DNA of 55,760 bases, taken from CAZWRK01 sp964635875 (GTDB taxonomy: Bacteria > Pseudomonadota > Gammaproteobacteria > Burkholderiales > Aquaspirillaceae). Within the stretch, counting starts at the first letter, position 1, and every line of letters starts with the position of its first letter. Below the pieces are notes generated by a model. The model saw only the letters and a list, made by a program, of their open reading frames with translations. It made no database searches and was not told where the DNA came from. Shown here in pieces: positions 30,122 through 38,202 of the stretch. The position numbers were made by a program, and so were the translations under genes. The stretch spans positions 1-55,760 of the forward strand of contig CAZWRK010000009.1 in NCBI GenBank assembly GCA_964635875.1, read 5' to 3'.

Positions 30122-30808
30122 TTAATCAAATCTTTGCAAGTTACTTGTTTCAGCAAACATACCTTGATGGGATAGAATAATAGGTACTAATCTTTGATAT
30201 CTTTTACCCAAACTGTACATTTTTTCCGGAGTAGGCATTTGGAGACTAACTGCGGCTTCTTTCGAAGCCCTTTGCCACATGAGTCTTAGCTGCGTTAGTT
30301 CGTTAAAATTTATACGCCCCGATAAATATTCCGCCTGCTTGACTTTATATAGTATATAATAAGATATAGCTTCTGTATAGCGTACTTTATCCGGTACCAT
30401 AGGGTAACCTTCGTCATCAGTTTTAAATGCAATATAGTATAGCTGCGCTGTTCCAGAAGAAACAGAAAAAATAATGTGATTGTCCTGTATACTATAAGTA
30501 TTATAAGAGGTAAAAACACTATTACTATCCGGGACTACATTTCGATTAGTAGACGTAGCATAAGATAAGACAGTGCTGTTATTGAGAACAACTTGAGTTA
30601 TTTCCACAAAATCACAGGGTAACAGAGATCGGTGATTATGAATAGTAACGTCCTCTACTTTATCTATATACTGTGCAGTAGCATTTATATACTCAACTGC
30701 TTGTCCTATCCATTCAAGCATATCTCCTAATCTACCCTCAAATTGTAATCCAAAATCGCTATACAAATTAGCTAGAATTCGTTTAGAGGAGATGTAATTA
30801 AACGTCAT
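30122..30808 (-). CDS. Tail ring / connector-type protein, 228 residues
   Basis: A soluble mixed alpha/beta protein that resembles small ring proteins (P22 gp4-like adaptor class) of crAss-like phages. Its start is M-T-F-N-Y-I-S-S-K-R-I-L-A-N-L-Y-S-D-F. A segment G-R-L-G-D-M-L-E-W-I-G-Q-A-V-E-Y-I follows, then a beta-rich middle with H-N-H-R-S-L-L-P-C-D-F and a helical C-terminus with W-Q-R-A-S-K-E-A-A. These proteins stack under the portal and join it to the hub. It sits directly before the hub gene, as expected. Its ATG overlaps the stop of the preceding gene in ATGA (30805-30808), indicating translational coupling. The class is recognised by position and pattern, not by alignment. Confidence 0.8.
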   Translation of the reverse strand: MTFNYISSKRILANLYSDFGLQFEGRLGDMLEWIGQAVEYINATAQYIDKVEDVTIHNHRSLLPCDFVEITQVVLNNSTVLSYATSTNRNVVPDSNSVFTSYNTYSIQDNHIIFSVSSGTAQLYYIAFKTDDEGYPMVPDKVRYTEAISYYILYKVKQAEYLSGRINFNELTQLRLMWQRASKEAAVSLQMPTPEKMYSLGKRYQRLVPIILSHQGMFAETSNLQRFD

Positions 30809-31233
30809 AATACACGTAATTTATTGTTCCCTGAATTTTTTACATAGTCGTAGATAGTACTACGGACAGCATAGGAAGGTGTATAAGTATAACCATGTAT
30901 AGGCGGATACCTCACTGTATATAAATTATAATTACTGGCCTCGTATAGAGCTCTGTAACAATTCAAATTAGCACCCGTAAAATAGTTCCTTTTATAGCGA
31001 TGGAAATTCTTAGTGTTTACCGACCTTAATTTAATAGGTCCCAAACCTTGATAGGGGTAGTAGACTATATTTTTCTCTATAACATACTTTATTAAAAGCG
31101 TATTTAAAACTTTCAAGGCCTTTACTATAAGAGCAGTAGTTACTTTTTTCCGTCTTAAACTTTTGTCGTATGAAAAACAAAATGAAGCACAATCACGGGG
31201 GGTATAACTATTTTTATTTTTCGTCTTTAGCAT
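30805..31233 (-). CDS. Conserved-type small basic phage protein, 142 residues
   Basis: A very basic, Tyr-rich protein with helices around residues 25-55 (K-K-V-T-T-A-L-I-V-K-A-L). A segment I-V-Y-Y-P-Y-Q-G-L-G-P-I follows, resembling a v-x-l-P-x-x-l-G-x-i motif I associate with a small protein encoded among the tail genes of crAss-like and other Bacteroidota phages. The function of that family is not known to me; nucleic-acid binding is possible given the charge. It overlaps the preceding gene by 20 bases and the following one by four. No membrane segment or signal peptide is evident. Confidence 0.75.
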   Translation of the reverse strand: MLKTKNKNSYTPRDCASFCFSYDKSLRRKKVTTALIVKALKVLNTLLIKYVIEKNIVYYPYQGLGPIKLRSVNTKNFHRYKRNYFTGANLNCYRALYEASNYNLYTVRYPPIHGYTYTPSYAVRSTIYDYVKNSGNNKLRVL

Positions 31234-31909
31234 TGTTTAATTTATCCGGGTTAAATCTATTAATATTTAAATATTTTGATAACACTCTTTCTATTAGAGG
31301 ACTTAAAGAATAACTTGCGATAGGATAAGACATTTGTTTTGTAAAACAAGGCTCTCCGGTACATTTATTGAAATCTTTAGCATCCTCAGGATTCTCAAAA
31401 ATCCCCTTTATATTTATAATCTCAAGGGATGAAGGATTTTTTATATTAGTTATATATATCCTTTCGTGTCTATAAAAAGATCTGGGTAATTGTTTAGTGT
31501 ATTTTTTATAACGAGACCAATGGGCTATAGCTTCTGAAGTGAATTCAAAAGGGGAGTCATGAGTAGCTAATCCAATATATGTAAATAAGACCGTATTATG
31601 TATACCCGACCAGTTAATAATAATAGGTTTAGGGACAGTGGGTACCGTCCTATAGATAGTTGTTTCTGAATCAAAACCTAGATTACAGCATTCTACCTTA
31701 TCTACACACTCTACAGAGATACACCCTAAGTCCTGAATTAGAACATTATTTAAGGCTTTATTTTCCTCGAAGTCTTCTTTCAATAATAACCCACGCTCAG
31801 TAGCTAACCAAAAAGCGACTTGATCATCGGATAAGTCATCATCTACGGAAGTAACACCCCCTTTGAAAACGTTTTTAACATTATAAATTAGTTCCTCTAA
31901 CGTTGCCAT
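31214..31909 (-). CDS. Tail ring-type structural protein, 231 residues
   Basis: The N-terminus has M-A-T-L-E-E-L-I-Y-N-V-K-N-V-F-K-G-G and S-D-D-Q-V-A-F-W-L-A-T-E-R. This helix-loop-helix pattern is typical of crAss-like ring proteins and is echoed in the 266-residue protein at 45754-46554 (R-D-F-F-I-N-L-G-T-E-K-F). A beta-rich middle contains two Cys pairs (V-E-C-V and E-C-C-N). Together with the 228-residue protein it probably builds the neck or tail stack between portal and hub. Its ATG follows about 100 bases that hold a possible tiny membrane-peptide gene. The function is inferred from pattern and order. Confidence 0.8.
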   Translation of the reverse strand: MATLEELIYNVKNVFKGGVTSVDDDLSDDQVAFWLATERGLLLKEDFEENKALNNVLIQDLGCISVECVDKVECCNLGFDSETTIYRTVPTVPKPIIINWSGIHNTVLFTYIGLATHDSPFEFTSEAIAHWSRYKKYTKQLPRSFYRHERIYITNIKNPSSLEIINIKGIFENPEDAKDFNKCTGEPCFTKQMSYPIASYSLSPLIERVLSKYLNINRFNPDKLNNAKDEK

Positions 31910-31979
31910 TAATTATTAAATATAATAATACCCATATCCACACGAGATGTAACCAAATAAAAAGATATATAATCCCCAT
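31881..31979 (-). CDS. Possible 32-residue membrane peptide
   Basis: The ATG at 31979 opens a short frame encoding a nearly wholly hydrophobic helix rich in Trp, Leu and Ile (M-G-I-I-Y-L-F-I-W-L-H-L-V-W-I-W). A short polar tail overlaps the first 29 bases of the next gene. It fills the otherwise empty 102-base gap after the putative endolysin gene, where a small membrane lysis factor would make sense. AT-rich DNA often gives hydrophobic frames by chance, so support is weak. Confidence 0.3.
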   Translation of the reverse strand: MGIIYLFIWLHLVWIWVLLYLIINGNVRGTNL

Positions 31980-32011
31980 TTAGATTAATACCCAGATATA
32001 GTAAGAAGTAT

Positions 32012-32638
32012 TTAAATTCTAACTCCGACATTTAATAAGTCCTTGTAATTGATAAAAGTAGGTGTAAAAACTTTCGACTTTAAAAAAACCACTTGTGCAT
32101 CACACAAACTCATAAATAGGTTAAACTCACTTAAATATTTATACACTATACAGCCGGCACTATCAGCTCCTATAGTATCGTTATTTCCATCCATAACAGG
32201 ATGTGCATTTAACCCCACAGCACCACTATATTGAGGTAGTGTTTTCAATATATCATAATTATAGCGAGAACCTCTGGGAACTCTAACCCAAGATATAGGT
32301 TTACTGCTATTTATATTTACGAGAGCTTTTATATTGTAATGATATCCTAACTGCCAGCACTGGTTATGCTGACCTTCGGAAATAACAGCACAACCCTCGG
32401 GCAACATAGGATTATCTATATAGAAGACTCCGGGATAGGTAGTTACAGTGAAAAGATTATAAACCCAGTTATCTCTAGAATTCGGGGTTTTATAAAAGAC
32501 TATCGAGCTACAGTTAAATTCATCAGGTTTGTACTCAGATCTAACATATATTAAATTTAAGTTATAAAACCCTTTAGTGAAAATAGTGTACCCTTTGTCT
32601 GTTAAAGACTTTACTAAAGTATCTATATTAAACATCAT
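32012..32638 (-). CDS. Putative endolysin with YkuD-like H...SAGC active site, 208 residues
   Basis: The middle and C-terminal parts follow a family common in phages of many hosts. T-T-Y-P-G-V-F-Y-I-D-N-P is followed by G-C-A-V-I-S-E-G-Q and W-Q-L-G-Y-H. Next comes G-L-N-A-H146-P and, after a short loop, D-S160-A-G-C163-I-V-Y. The His plus S-x-G-C arrangement matches the catalytic site of YkuD-type L,D-transpeptidase-fold enzymes, so Cys163 is the likely nucleophile acting on peptidoglycan stem peptides. No signal peptide is seen, so a holin or tail delivery would be needed. Neighbours upstream are a membrane-anchored coiled-coil protein and small genes, forming a plausible lysis cassette. 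A virion-associated role is the alternative. The 11-base overlap with the preceding gene suggests coupling. Confidence 0.7.
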   Translation of the reverse strand: MMFNIDTLVKSLTDKGYTIFTKGFYNLNLIYVRSEYKPDEFNCSSIVFYKTPNSRDNWVYNLFTVTTYPGVFYIDNPMLPEGCAVISEGQHNQCWQLGYHYNIKALVNINSSKPISWVRVPRGSRYNYDILKTLPQYSGAVGLNAHPVMDGNNDTIGADSAGCIVYKYLSEFNLFMSLCDAQVVFLKSKVFTPTFINYKDLLNVGVRI

Positions 32639-32843
32639 CTTTTATTTTATTATATAAGGTTTCAAAGCTATTATTTCCGGTCAGTAACTGTTCTTTTACT
32701 TGTTTCTTAAAAATATCCGCACTGTTTATTATTATACTATAGTAATCAGCACGGGGATCCTGCTTGGATATTAACTCTTTTTTTAGTTCCTCTAGTTTAG
32801 AAAACTGATCCTCAATTAATTGATCTAAGTCTTGCATATACAA
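32628..32843 (-). CDS. Small coiled-coil protein, 71 residues
   Basis: A short acidic helical protein (Q-L-I-E-D-Q-F-S-K-L-E-E-L-K-K-E-L) with no membrane segment or recognised family. It overlaps the preceding gene by 19 bases and the YkuD-like gene by 11, so it belongs to the same translational unit. A helper in the lysis cassette or a small structural adaptor are both possible. Confidence 0.65.
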   Translation of the reverse strand: MYMQDLDQLIEDQFSKLEELKKELISKQDPRADYYSIIINSADIFKKQVKEQLLTGNNSFETLYNKIKDDV

Positions 32844-33253
32844 TTTCTTTTATAATTTCCTATTTCAAAACACTCATAAACACACTCAATGTCAAAACCT
32901 TGACAAAGAAAATTATCCCTAATACATTTCAGTTCAGTCTCCGAAATATAATTGGGATAATCCTCTTTATTAAGGTAAACTTGGGCAAATAACAAAGAAA
33001 GATATAAAACCGTATGGTTTACTCGGTTTATAAAACTGTAAAGTTCATTTATTTTATCTACTAAACCTAATTTCTGAAAAACAATAGCTTTGTTTATTAA
33101 AGTTTGTGTAAACTCGGTTACAGCTAAACTTGCACAGAAAAACTTTTCAAATATAATAGGATGGGCCATCTCTGTACACCAATCGGGTCTACAAGGGGGT
33201 GTTAAAAACTGACCGGATGTTATTATTTTAGGTTCTTTAGCAGGTGGTATCAT
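32825..33253 (-). CDS. Cysteine-rich small protein, 142 residues
   Basis: No family is recognised. The N-terminus is Pro-rich with P-P-C-R-P-D-W-C. A helical, hydrophobic middle follows (residues ~35-95), including V-L-Y-L-S-L-L-F-A-Q. The C-terminus is crowded with Cys: L-K-C-I, F-L-C-Q, I-E-C-V-Y-E-C-F and N-C-I-C. About nine cysteines in 142 residues match the cysteine habit of the adjacent fibre block, so it may belong there and not to lysis. Its ATG overlaps the stop of the membrane-coil gene by one base. Confidence 0.7.
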   Translation of the reverse strand: MIPPAKEPKIITSGQFLTPPCRPDWCTEMAHPIIFEKFFCASLAVTEFTQTLINKAIVFQKLGLVDKINELYSFINRVNHTVLYLSLLFAQVYLNKEDYPNYISETELKCIRDNFLCQGFDIECVYECFEIGNYKRNCICKT

Positions 33254-33564
33254 TAGTCTATTTTCTTTAATATAAGATCTATATTTCTGTTTAATATTTC
33301 AAATTCTTTGCGTAAATAATCGATATCTTTTTTCAGCAACTCAAAATTAGTAATATCTACTTTAGTTTGAAGTAACATTTCAAGAGAACGCACTTTATAC
33401 TCAAGGTCTATTATTTTTCTTGGATAATTTAACTCCTCCAAAATCTTTAACTTCTCCTCCAGAATCTTAAATTTATTTGAGAAGTTTATTAAATACTTTA
33501 CAATACCCGCTAAAAAAGTCAATACTGTAATAAGACTTACAATTTCAATGGTTACATTTAACAT
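33253..33564 (-). CDS. Membrane-anchored coiled-coil protein (XhlA-like topology), 103 residues
   Basis: An N-terminal hydrophobic helix spans residues ~5-27 (I-E-I-V-S-L-I-T-V-L-T-F-L-A-G-I-V). The rest is almost continuous heptad coiled coil rich in Leu, Ile, Lys and Glu. This topology matches small phage lysis accessory proteins such as XhlA-like or spanin-like factors, which act at the inner membrane. It opens a run of small genes leading to the YkuD-like enzyme, supporting a lysis role. The stop of the preceding fibre gene is one base away. Function is inferred from topology and location only. Confidence 0.7.
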   Translation of the reverse strand: MLNVTIEIVSLITVLTFLAGIVKYLINFSNKFKILEEKLKILEELNYPRKIIDLEYKVRSLEMLLQTKVDITNFELLKKDIDYLRKEFEILNRNIDLILKKID

Positions 33565-33565
33565 C

Positions 33566-35872
33566 TTAAGAGCCTGAGTTATGAAATGTATAAAAATGGG
33601 TTAATTCAATATCTTGACTACCACAATTTGATCCTGTATTCAAAAGTATTGTTATCCTAAAGGGATCATAAGATGTGTACGTAGCTAAATTTATTTTAAA
33701 CTTTATCTTCAAGCCTGTCGGTGAACAAAAATCTGTATCAGATATTACTTGTTCCAAAGATACATCTAAATTCTGATCGTATTGATCAGTTCCATTTATA
33801 GATAGAATAGACCATCTATTCATAATACAGTCGCACTGACAATCGAATACGTAAATATAAGTTTCATAGAGTGTTTCTAAGTGATCTACAGGATCCAGAG
33901 GGTGATTATGTCTCCATAGAGATTTGGACTGTATAGTTCCTAAAGGATCTAAATAAGGGGAAGGGTTACAATTATTATTACCACCGCCACAGTTACGCCT
34001 TTTTATAGTTTCAAAACGTTTTACACGTCCACAACCTATAGCTTCCCATGTTATTTTGTAATCTTGATTAGGATTTAAATTTATATTGTCTGTAAATGCA
34101 AACTCGACTATATTAAACCCCTCTTCACATAAATCCTCCGAGGGCAATCCCGGAGAATCACAACAAAATGTACTAATATCTACATCTAAACTGGGGTATA
34201 TATCCACACTCTTAGGTATTCCTCCTCCGAATATCCCTCCTCCGGATCCCCCTATTAAATTGAACTGTCTAAAACATTTTTGAACTTCTAAAACACAGGG
34301 ATCTTCTCTGTAGGTCTCTATATACTTAGCTTTATCTAAGCATATTTTCAGAACTTTATTCCCGGACTGTTTACTACTGGAGATTACCATATCCGAAGGA
34401 TACCTATTTATAATCCAATCCAACGTTTTATTTATAAAATCTGAGTAATCCGTACAAGTAGCGACAGAAGGTGCATCGGTTACTCCCGGCCGGTTCCCAT
34501 GTATCTCTCCGGAGCACTTCAGGGCCATGTCAGGGGTCATGTAATCGTATACGAAATAGTACTCATGATTAGGATTTCCGTATATTAAACCTAGCCCCTC
34601 CGTTAAAGGAAAATCGAAAACAATACATATCTGCCCCGGCAAGGCACCCACATCGCAGTTTTCACCCGCGTCGTCGTAAGGAGTTACTTTTACATAGTCT
34701 ATTTCTTCGGTTAAGTCCCCTAAATCTCCTGCGAATTCAGAGGGGTTACATAAATTATCTATGCGTACCGGTTTTATTTGAATACAATCCGTACACTCAC
34801 ATAATTTTTCCAGATCTAACACGGTAGTATAGACTGTATTACCTTCAGTACCCCCTCCTGTATCAATTATAGTATTTTCTACAGGATCGGATGGTGGGGG
34901 ATCCGTGGGTGGGGATATTAAAGGTGGATCTGGATTGGGGGGTGGATTTGTAGGCGGAGGAGTAGACGGCGGTACAGTTCCGGGACCTGAGTATTTATTA
35001 CACTTAACTACAGGGATTATTGTAGGATTGGGTTGCATTAATACTGGGATCCCCCCCGCAGTACCCCCTACAGCACCTCCTCCGGCATCTGAAACTTCAA
35101 ATAATTCAGGATGCTTTTCCAAGGCTTTTTGTTCATTTGTTACTATTTCCAGAACACCTCCGCCAAGATGTGAAACATAACCGTTATAATTAGCCTCCCA
35201 TATGTTATTATGATATTCCGCGACATTATCGGAGTATTCATATAGATTAGCACTTTCTCCTGTCAGTAATCTCGTATCTATCTGCCCTTTAGGTGTATTA
35301 AAAGGAGTAGCACAACCTGCCATAATACTACTTAAAGTATTTGCGTCTGTAATGCCTATTCGGGTATCATAGTTGGTTGTAGCCGTGGGGCCATACTGAG
35401 TATTTGGCTGATCACTTAGTTGAATTCGGGTTAAATTATATCCGGGAGGTAATAAGGAATAATTAGGAGGTTCCGTAGGTGCCGTTGGATTCGCCGGAGT
35501 CAACATCAGAGGTTGTATTATGCCTACTTCCTCAGATAGTTGAGTTTCAATAGTTTCCAGCAGTTTATTGTTTTTATTTATAATAAAGTCCTGAGGACAC
35601 CCCGTAAGTATAGGGGGATCCTCCTCAGGAGCTTTTTTATCTAAAACAACTCTTTTGGTTATCAGACAACCGCTTGAAGCGGACAACTTAACTCTTATAT
35701 GATACTCCCCTACACAAAGATTCTTAAAGGTTTTATAAGAACCCGAAAAGACATCAGGGCCCGACCATGTAGCCCCGTCATCTATACTAAATAAATACGG
35801 CTTATTAGCTGCACCCATCTCAATAGATATTTCCCCGTTACAACAGGTACTACATGTCGGATATTTAATCAT
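33566..35872 (-). CDS. Cysteine-rich fibre/adhesin-like protein with SprB-type N-terminal repeat, 768 residues
   Basis: The first ~80 residues follow the SprB pattern: T-C-C-N-G-E-I-S-I near the start, then K-P-Y-L-F-S-I-D-D-G, then V-G-E-Y-H-I-R-V and a closing Cys. Downstream is a helical stretch with Pro-rich loops, a proline-rich linker (P-P-S-T-P-P-P-T-N-P-P-P, residues ~295-330), and a Cys-rich C-terminal half with C-E-C-T-D-C, D-C-Q-C-D-C and C-C. SprB repeats are typical of secreted Bacteroidota adhesins; in a phage tail block they probably form fibre segments. No catalytic motif is seen. It is the last of the series before the lysis-type genes. Receptor binding is inference. Confidence 0.8.
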   Translation of the reverse strand: MIKYPTCSTCCNGEISIEMGAANKPYLFSIDDGATWSGPDVFSGSYKTFKNLCVGEYHIRVKLSASSGCLITKRVVLDKKAPEEDPPILTGCPQDFIINKNNKLLETIETQLSEEVGIIQPLMLTPANPTAPTEPPNYSLLPPGYNLTRIQLSDQPNTQYGPTATTNYDTRIGITDANTLSSIMAGCATPFNTPKGQIDTRLLTGESANLYEYSDNVAEYHNNIWEANYNGYVSHLGGGVLEIVTNEQKALEKHPELFEVSDAGGGAVGGTAGGIPVLMQPNPTIIPVVKCNKYSGPGTVPPSTPPPTNPPPNPDPPLISPPTDPPPSDPVENTIIDTGGGTEGNTVYTTVLDLEKLCECTDCIQIKPVRIDNLCNPSEFAGDLGDLTEEIDYVKVTPYDDAGENCDVGALPGQICIVFDFPLTEGLGLIYGNPNHEYYFVYDYMTPDMALKCSGEIHGNRPGVTDAPSVATCTDYSDFINKTLDWIINRYPSDMVISSSKQSGNKVLKICLDKAKYIETYREDPCVLEVQKCFRQFNLIGGSGGGIFGGGIPKSVDIYPSLDVDISTFCCDSPGLPSEDLCEEGFNIVEFAFTDNINLNPNQDYKITWEAIGCGRVKRFETIKRRNCGGGNNNCNPSPYLDPLGTIQSKSLWRHNHPLDPVDHLETLYETYIYVFDCQCDCIMNRWSILSINGTDQYDQNLDVSLEQVISDTDFCSPTGLKIKFKINLATYTSYDPFRITILLNTGSNCGSQDIELTHFYTFHNSGS

Positions 35873-35883
35873 CTTTAATTCAC

Positions 35884-37605
35884 TTAAATTTCGATATCAA
35901 CTTCGGTATTACAAGCATCGGTACCTACACAACAAATCATAGTAGTTACACCCACTTCCACTTTACTTAAGCCAGTGTAAGCAGTAGGAGTAGTAGTAGT
36001 ACCTGCATATGTGCACACAGAGAAAGGTTTTCCACAGTACCTGTCTGCAAACTTATTCATAGGGAATCTAATAGTAACTGTGTTTAGGTTAGCATGTGCC
36101 TCTAAACCTAATGCCTGTAGATTTACATCAGTATTGATAGCGGCTACAAACAAGTCTGCGCGTTCTATAAGAGTAGTTCCACTGGAGACATCAATTAGAG
36201 GTATTCCTTCTACAGCAGCAGAAGCTACTACATTAGTCTCCAAAGGACAACTATTCAATAAAGGTAATACGGCTATAATAAACTTCTCAGAAGGTGTTAT
36301 AGTACCGGTAAACTTAAATATAAGCTCAACGTTATTAGGATCACACACTTGAGAGCCACAATTCCAATCCAATAAGTCTGTGATTTTTTTACAGCATGCT
36401 TGTACCCATGCCGAAGTACCTCCTACTTGGTTTGTTCTGTGTACATGGTATGCTGTTAGCATACCATTATTACCATACTGACGCTCTTGAGTAACAGACC
36501 CCATCGTTTGATTTAAGGGAGCATATAAAATTAATTTAGAGCAATTTGCAGGTTCTGCTTTACATCCTAACAAATAATTAGATTGGATCTCTTTTGCATA
36601 TAACTTCCGCGCATATACTCTACAATTAGTAATAACAGCAGAACTCCTCATTACATTAGAAGAGCGTGTACCTAGTTTAATAGGTCCTGTTAAATTGTCA
36701 AAATTCTGCACAAAGTCTCTATCCGCAGTACTAAGTGTAGACTCGTGGTCCGGATTTCCCATATCTGCGAACATATTGGTGAGTTTCACACCATTACACC
36801 AAAACTCCACATAAGTATTTATTTTAGGTTCATAAACACTTAAATGTTCAGACGGGCCTATCTCAGAAGTATCTGGGAATTTTTTTAGAACAAAAACAAT
36901 ATGATTGAAATTTACCGGATCCATATTTAAAGCATTTACAGTAGATACCTTAAATGCGGTGTGTCCATTATCATTATAGTCATTGTTACTATGCTTGTTT
37001 ACCGCCAAATGCAAACTGGTATAGTTAGGTATATGGGGCATTAACCTTAATGTAAAACCCCCAAAATCACCATTCACAGGAGTCCCATTATTAAAAAAGA
37101 CTGGCATTTCGGTATCCCAGCTAAATAATATAGAACCCTCTTCTATTATAGGATTAGGTTTTACCCACATCTCAACTGTAAGCTCTGATTCGCCTATATT
37201 ATACTCGGGGATGTGGTTAAAAACCACATGCTCAACCATCTCGGAAGGATATTGCAGACCTCCGTAAGTGTACTCTAAAGCATTTTCACATTTATCAGAG
37301 TCTCCCGAACAGCTGTCCGAGCAAGTATCTCCATTTTCAATGATAAACGTTCTTATAGAGGTACACGTATGTGGCATGCCCTGCTGTAAATCCCTATCAA
37401 TCTCTACTTGATAAGTTCCCGGGGTTAAACCACTGATAGTTTTTGTACGGGCTGTCGTACCTTCACCTATTTCCCAAGTGGACCACTCGGTAATAGTAGG
37501 AGTTATCCTTCTATATCTAAATTCAAAGGGTGCGGATGGCCCTCCCATAATCGTAATTATTGCTAACCCGTCAGCACAGGTAGCACATGTAGCTGCATGT
37601 ATCAT
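35884..37605 (-). CDS. Fibre/adhesin-like protein with SprB-like and LamG-like domains, 573 residues
   Basis: Residues ~1-95 resemble an SprB repeat: T-C-A-D-G-L-A-I-I-T, I-M-G-G-P-S-A-P-F-E-F, then G-L-T-P-G-T-Y-Q-V-E-I and a Cys. Residues ~120-350 match the laminin-G/concanavalin-like jelly roll: L-T-V-E-M-W-V-K-P, N-F-N-H-I-V-F-V-L, V-E-F-W-C-N-G, G-P-I-K-L-G, and C-R-V-Y-A-R-K-L-Y-A-K-E-I. Such domains usually bind glycans. The C-terminal ~180 residues are beta-rich with paired cysteines and no recognised fold. This makes it the best candidate in the block for direct surface-sugar recognition. The ATG lies 12 bases after the holin-like gene's stop. Confidence 0.8.
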   Translation of the reverse strand: MIHAATCATCADGLAIITIMGGPSAPFEFRYRRITPTITEWSTWEIGEGTTARTKTISGLTPGTYQVEIDRDLQQGMPHTCTSIRTFIIENGDTCSDSCSGDSDKCENALEYTYGGLQYPSEMVEHVVFNHIPEYNIGESELTVEMWVKPNPIIEEGSILFSWDTEMPVFFNNGTPVNGDFGGFTLRLMPHIPNYTSLHLAVNKHSNNDYNDNGHTAFKVSTVNALNMDPVNFNHIVFVLKKFPDTSEIGPSEHLSVYEPKINTYVEFWCNGVKLTNMFADMGNPDHESTLSTADRDFVQNFDNLTGPIKLGTRSSNVMRSSAVITNCRVYARKLYAKEIQSNYLLGCKAEPANCSKLILYAPLNQTMGSVTQERQYGNNGMLTAYHVHRTNQVGGTSAWVQACCKKITDLLDWNCGSQVCDPNNVELIFKFTGTITPSEKFIIAVLPLLNSCPLETNVVASAAVEGIPLIDVSSGTTLIERADLFVAAINTDVNLQALGLEAHANLNTVTIRFPMNKFADRYCGKPFSVCTYAGTTTTPTAYTGLSKVEVGVTTMICCVGTDACNTEVDIEI

Positions 37606-37617
37606 GTTCTTAAAGTA

Positions 37618-37797
37618 TTAAATAGTATCATCTGATTTAGAATCTCCTGCAAAAATTAATCCTATAGACGCTATAGTTACAGCGATATCTTCCAAGGGAA
37701 GGTTATTAAGATTGGGTATAAATTTAGCCAATAAAGTTAATAAAGCCAAAATACCCGCTGTAGTTGTTTTTTTATTTCTAAAAAGAAGTTTTAACAT
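37618..37797 (-). CDS. Small holin-like membrane protein, 59 residues
   Basis: The frame from the ATG at 37797 to the TAA at 37618 was read directly and is below common length cut-offs. It has a basic start (M-L-K-L-L-F-R-N-K-K), a hydrophobic helix at ~13-30 (T-A-G-I-L-A-L-L-T-L-L-A), a loop with Pro and Asn, a second hydrophobic helix at ~38-51 (A-V-T-I-A-S-I-G-L-I-F-A-G), and an acidic tail. This resembles short two-helix holins of Bacteroidota phages. It fills the gap between two fibre-block genes, overlapping the upstream stop by seven bases. A virion membrane-penetration peptide is another option. Confidence 0.7.
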   Translation of the reverse strand: MLKLLFRNKKTTTAGILALLTLLAKFIPNLNNLPLEDIAVTIASIGLIFAGDSKSDDTI

Positions 37798-38201
37798 GCT
37801 GTTGAATAATTATTAGGTTTATTTAATGTTTTACTTTGGTAATCGTCTTTTAAAATAAGATTTATATTGGAGGTTCCTAAGAAAATTAAATTATTTGTAG
37901 TTACAAACCTCCCTGATTTTTTTTTGTATCTATAGCCTATAATAATTAAATCCCCTTCATTAGAAGTGGCAATAACTTTCACAAAATAATTACCTGCTTG
38001 CTCTATACTAAAAGTAAAATCCTCGGGCATTTTACCTATATGTAATAGACTTAAATTTTTAGTATACTCTTTCTTTTTTATAAAGTACCCCTCTTCTCTT
38101 ATTAAGATGGTCTCTAACATTTTTTTTGCAGCTAAGCAACCACCTCGATATTTATCAGACTTCGGGTTTAGTATTTCAATAGTTTTATTGCAGCCACACA
38201 T
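37791..38201 (-). CDS. Small protein of unknown function with N-terminal M-C-G-C, 136 residues
   Basis: The start M-C-G-C-N-K-T and a further Cys at C-L-A-A-K-K resemble a metal- or disulphide-linked N-terminal patch; the last residue is also Cys. The middle and C-terminus are beta-rich (G-N-Y-F-V-K-V-I-A-T, L-I-I-I-G-Y-R-Y-K-K), like a single Ig-like or beta-sandwich domain. It is encoded between the SprB-repeat proteins and the holin-like gene. It could be a fibre adaptor or chaperone. No family is recognised. Confidence 0.7.
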   Translation of the reverse strand: MCGCNKTIEILNPKSDKYRGGCLAAKKMLETILIREEGYFIKKKEYTKNLSLLHIGKMPEDFTFSIEQAGNYFVKVIATSNEGDLIIIGYRYKKKSGRFVTTNNLIFLGTSNINLILKDDYQSKTLNKPNNYSTAC

Positions 38202-38202
38202 C

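Noticed and set aside
31910..32011. tRNA or structured RNA in the gap after the YkuD-like gene
   Set aside because: About 100 AT-rich bases with no cloverleaf arms or conserved T-loop; a short hydrophobic frame is the only pattern seen.
37606..37790. Regulatory intergenic region inside the fibre block
   Set aside because: Nearly all of it is coding for the 59-residue holin-like protein on the minus strand.
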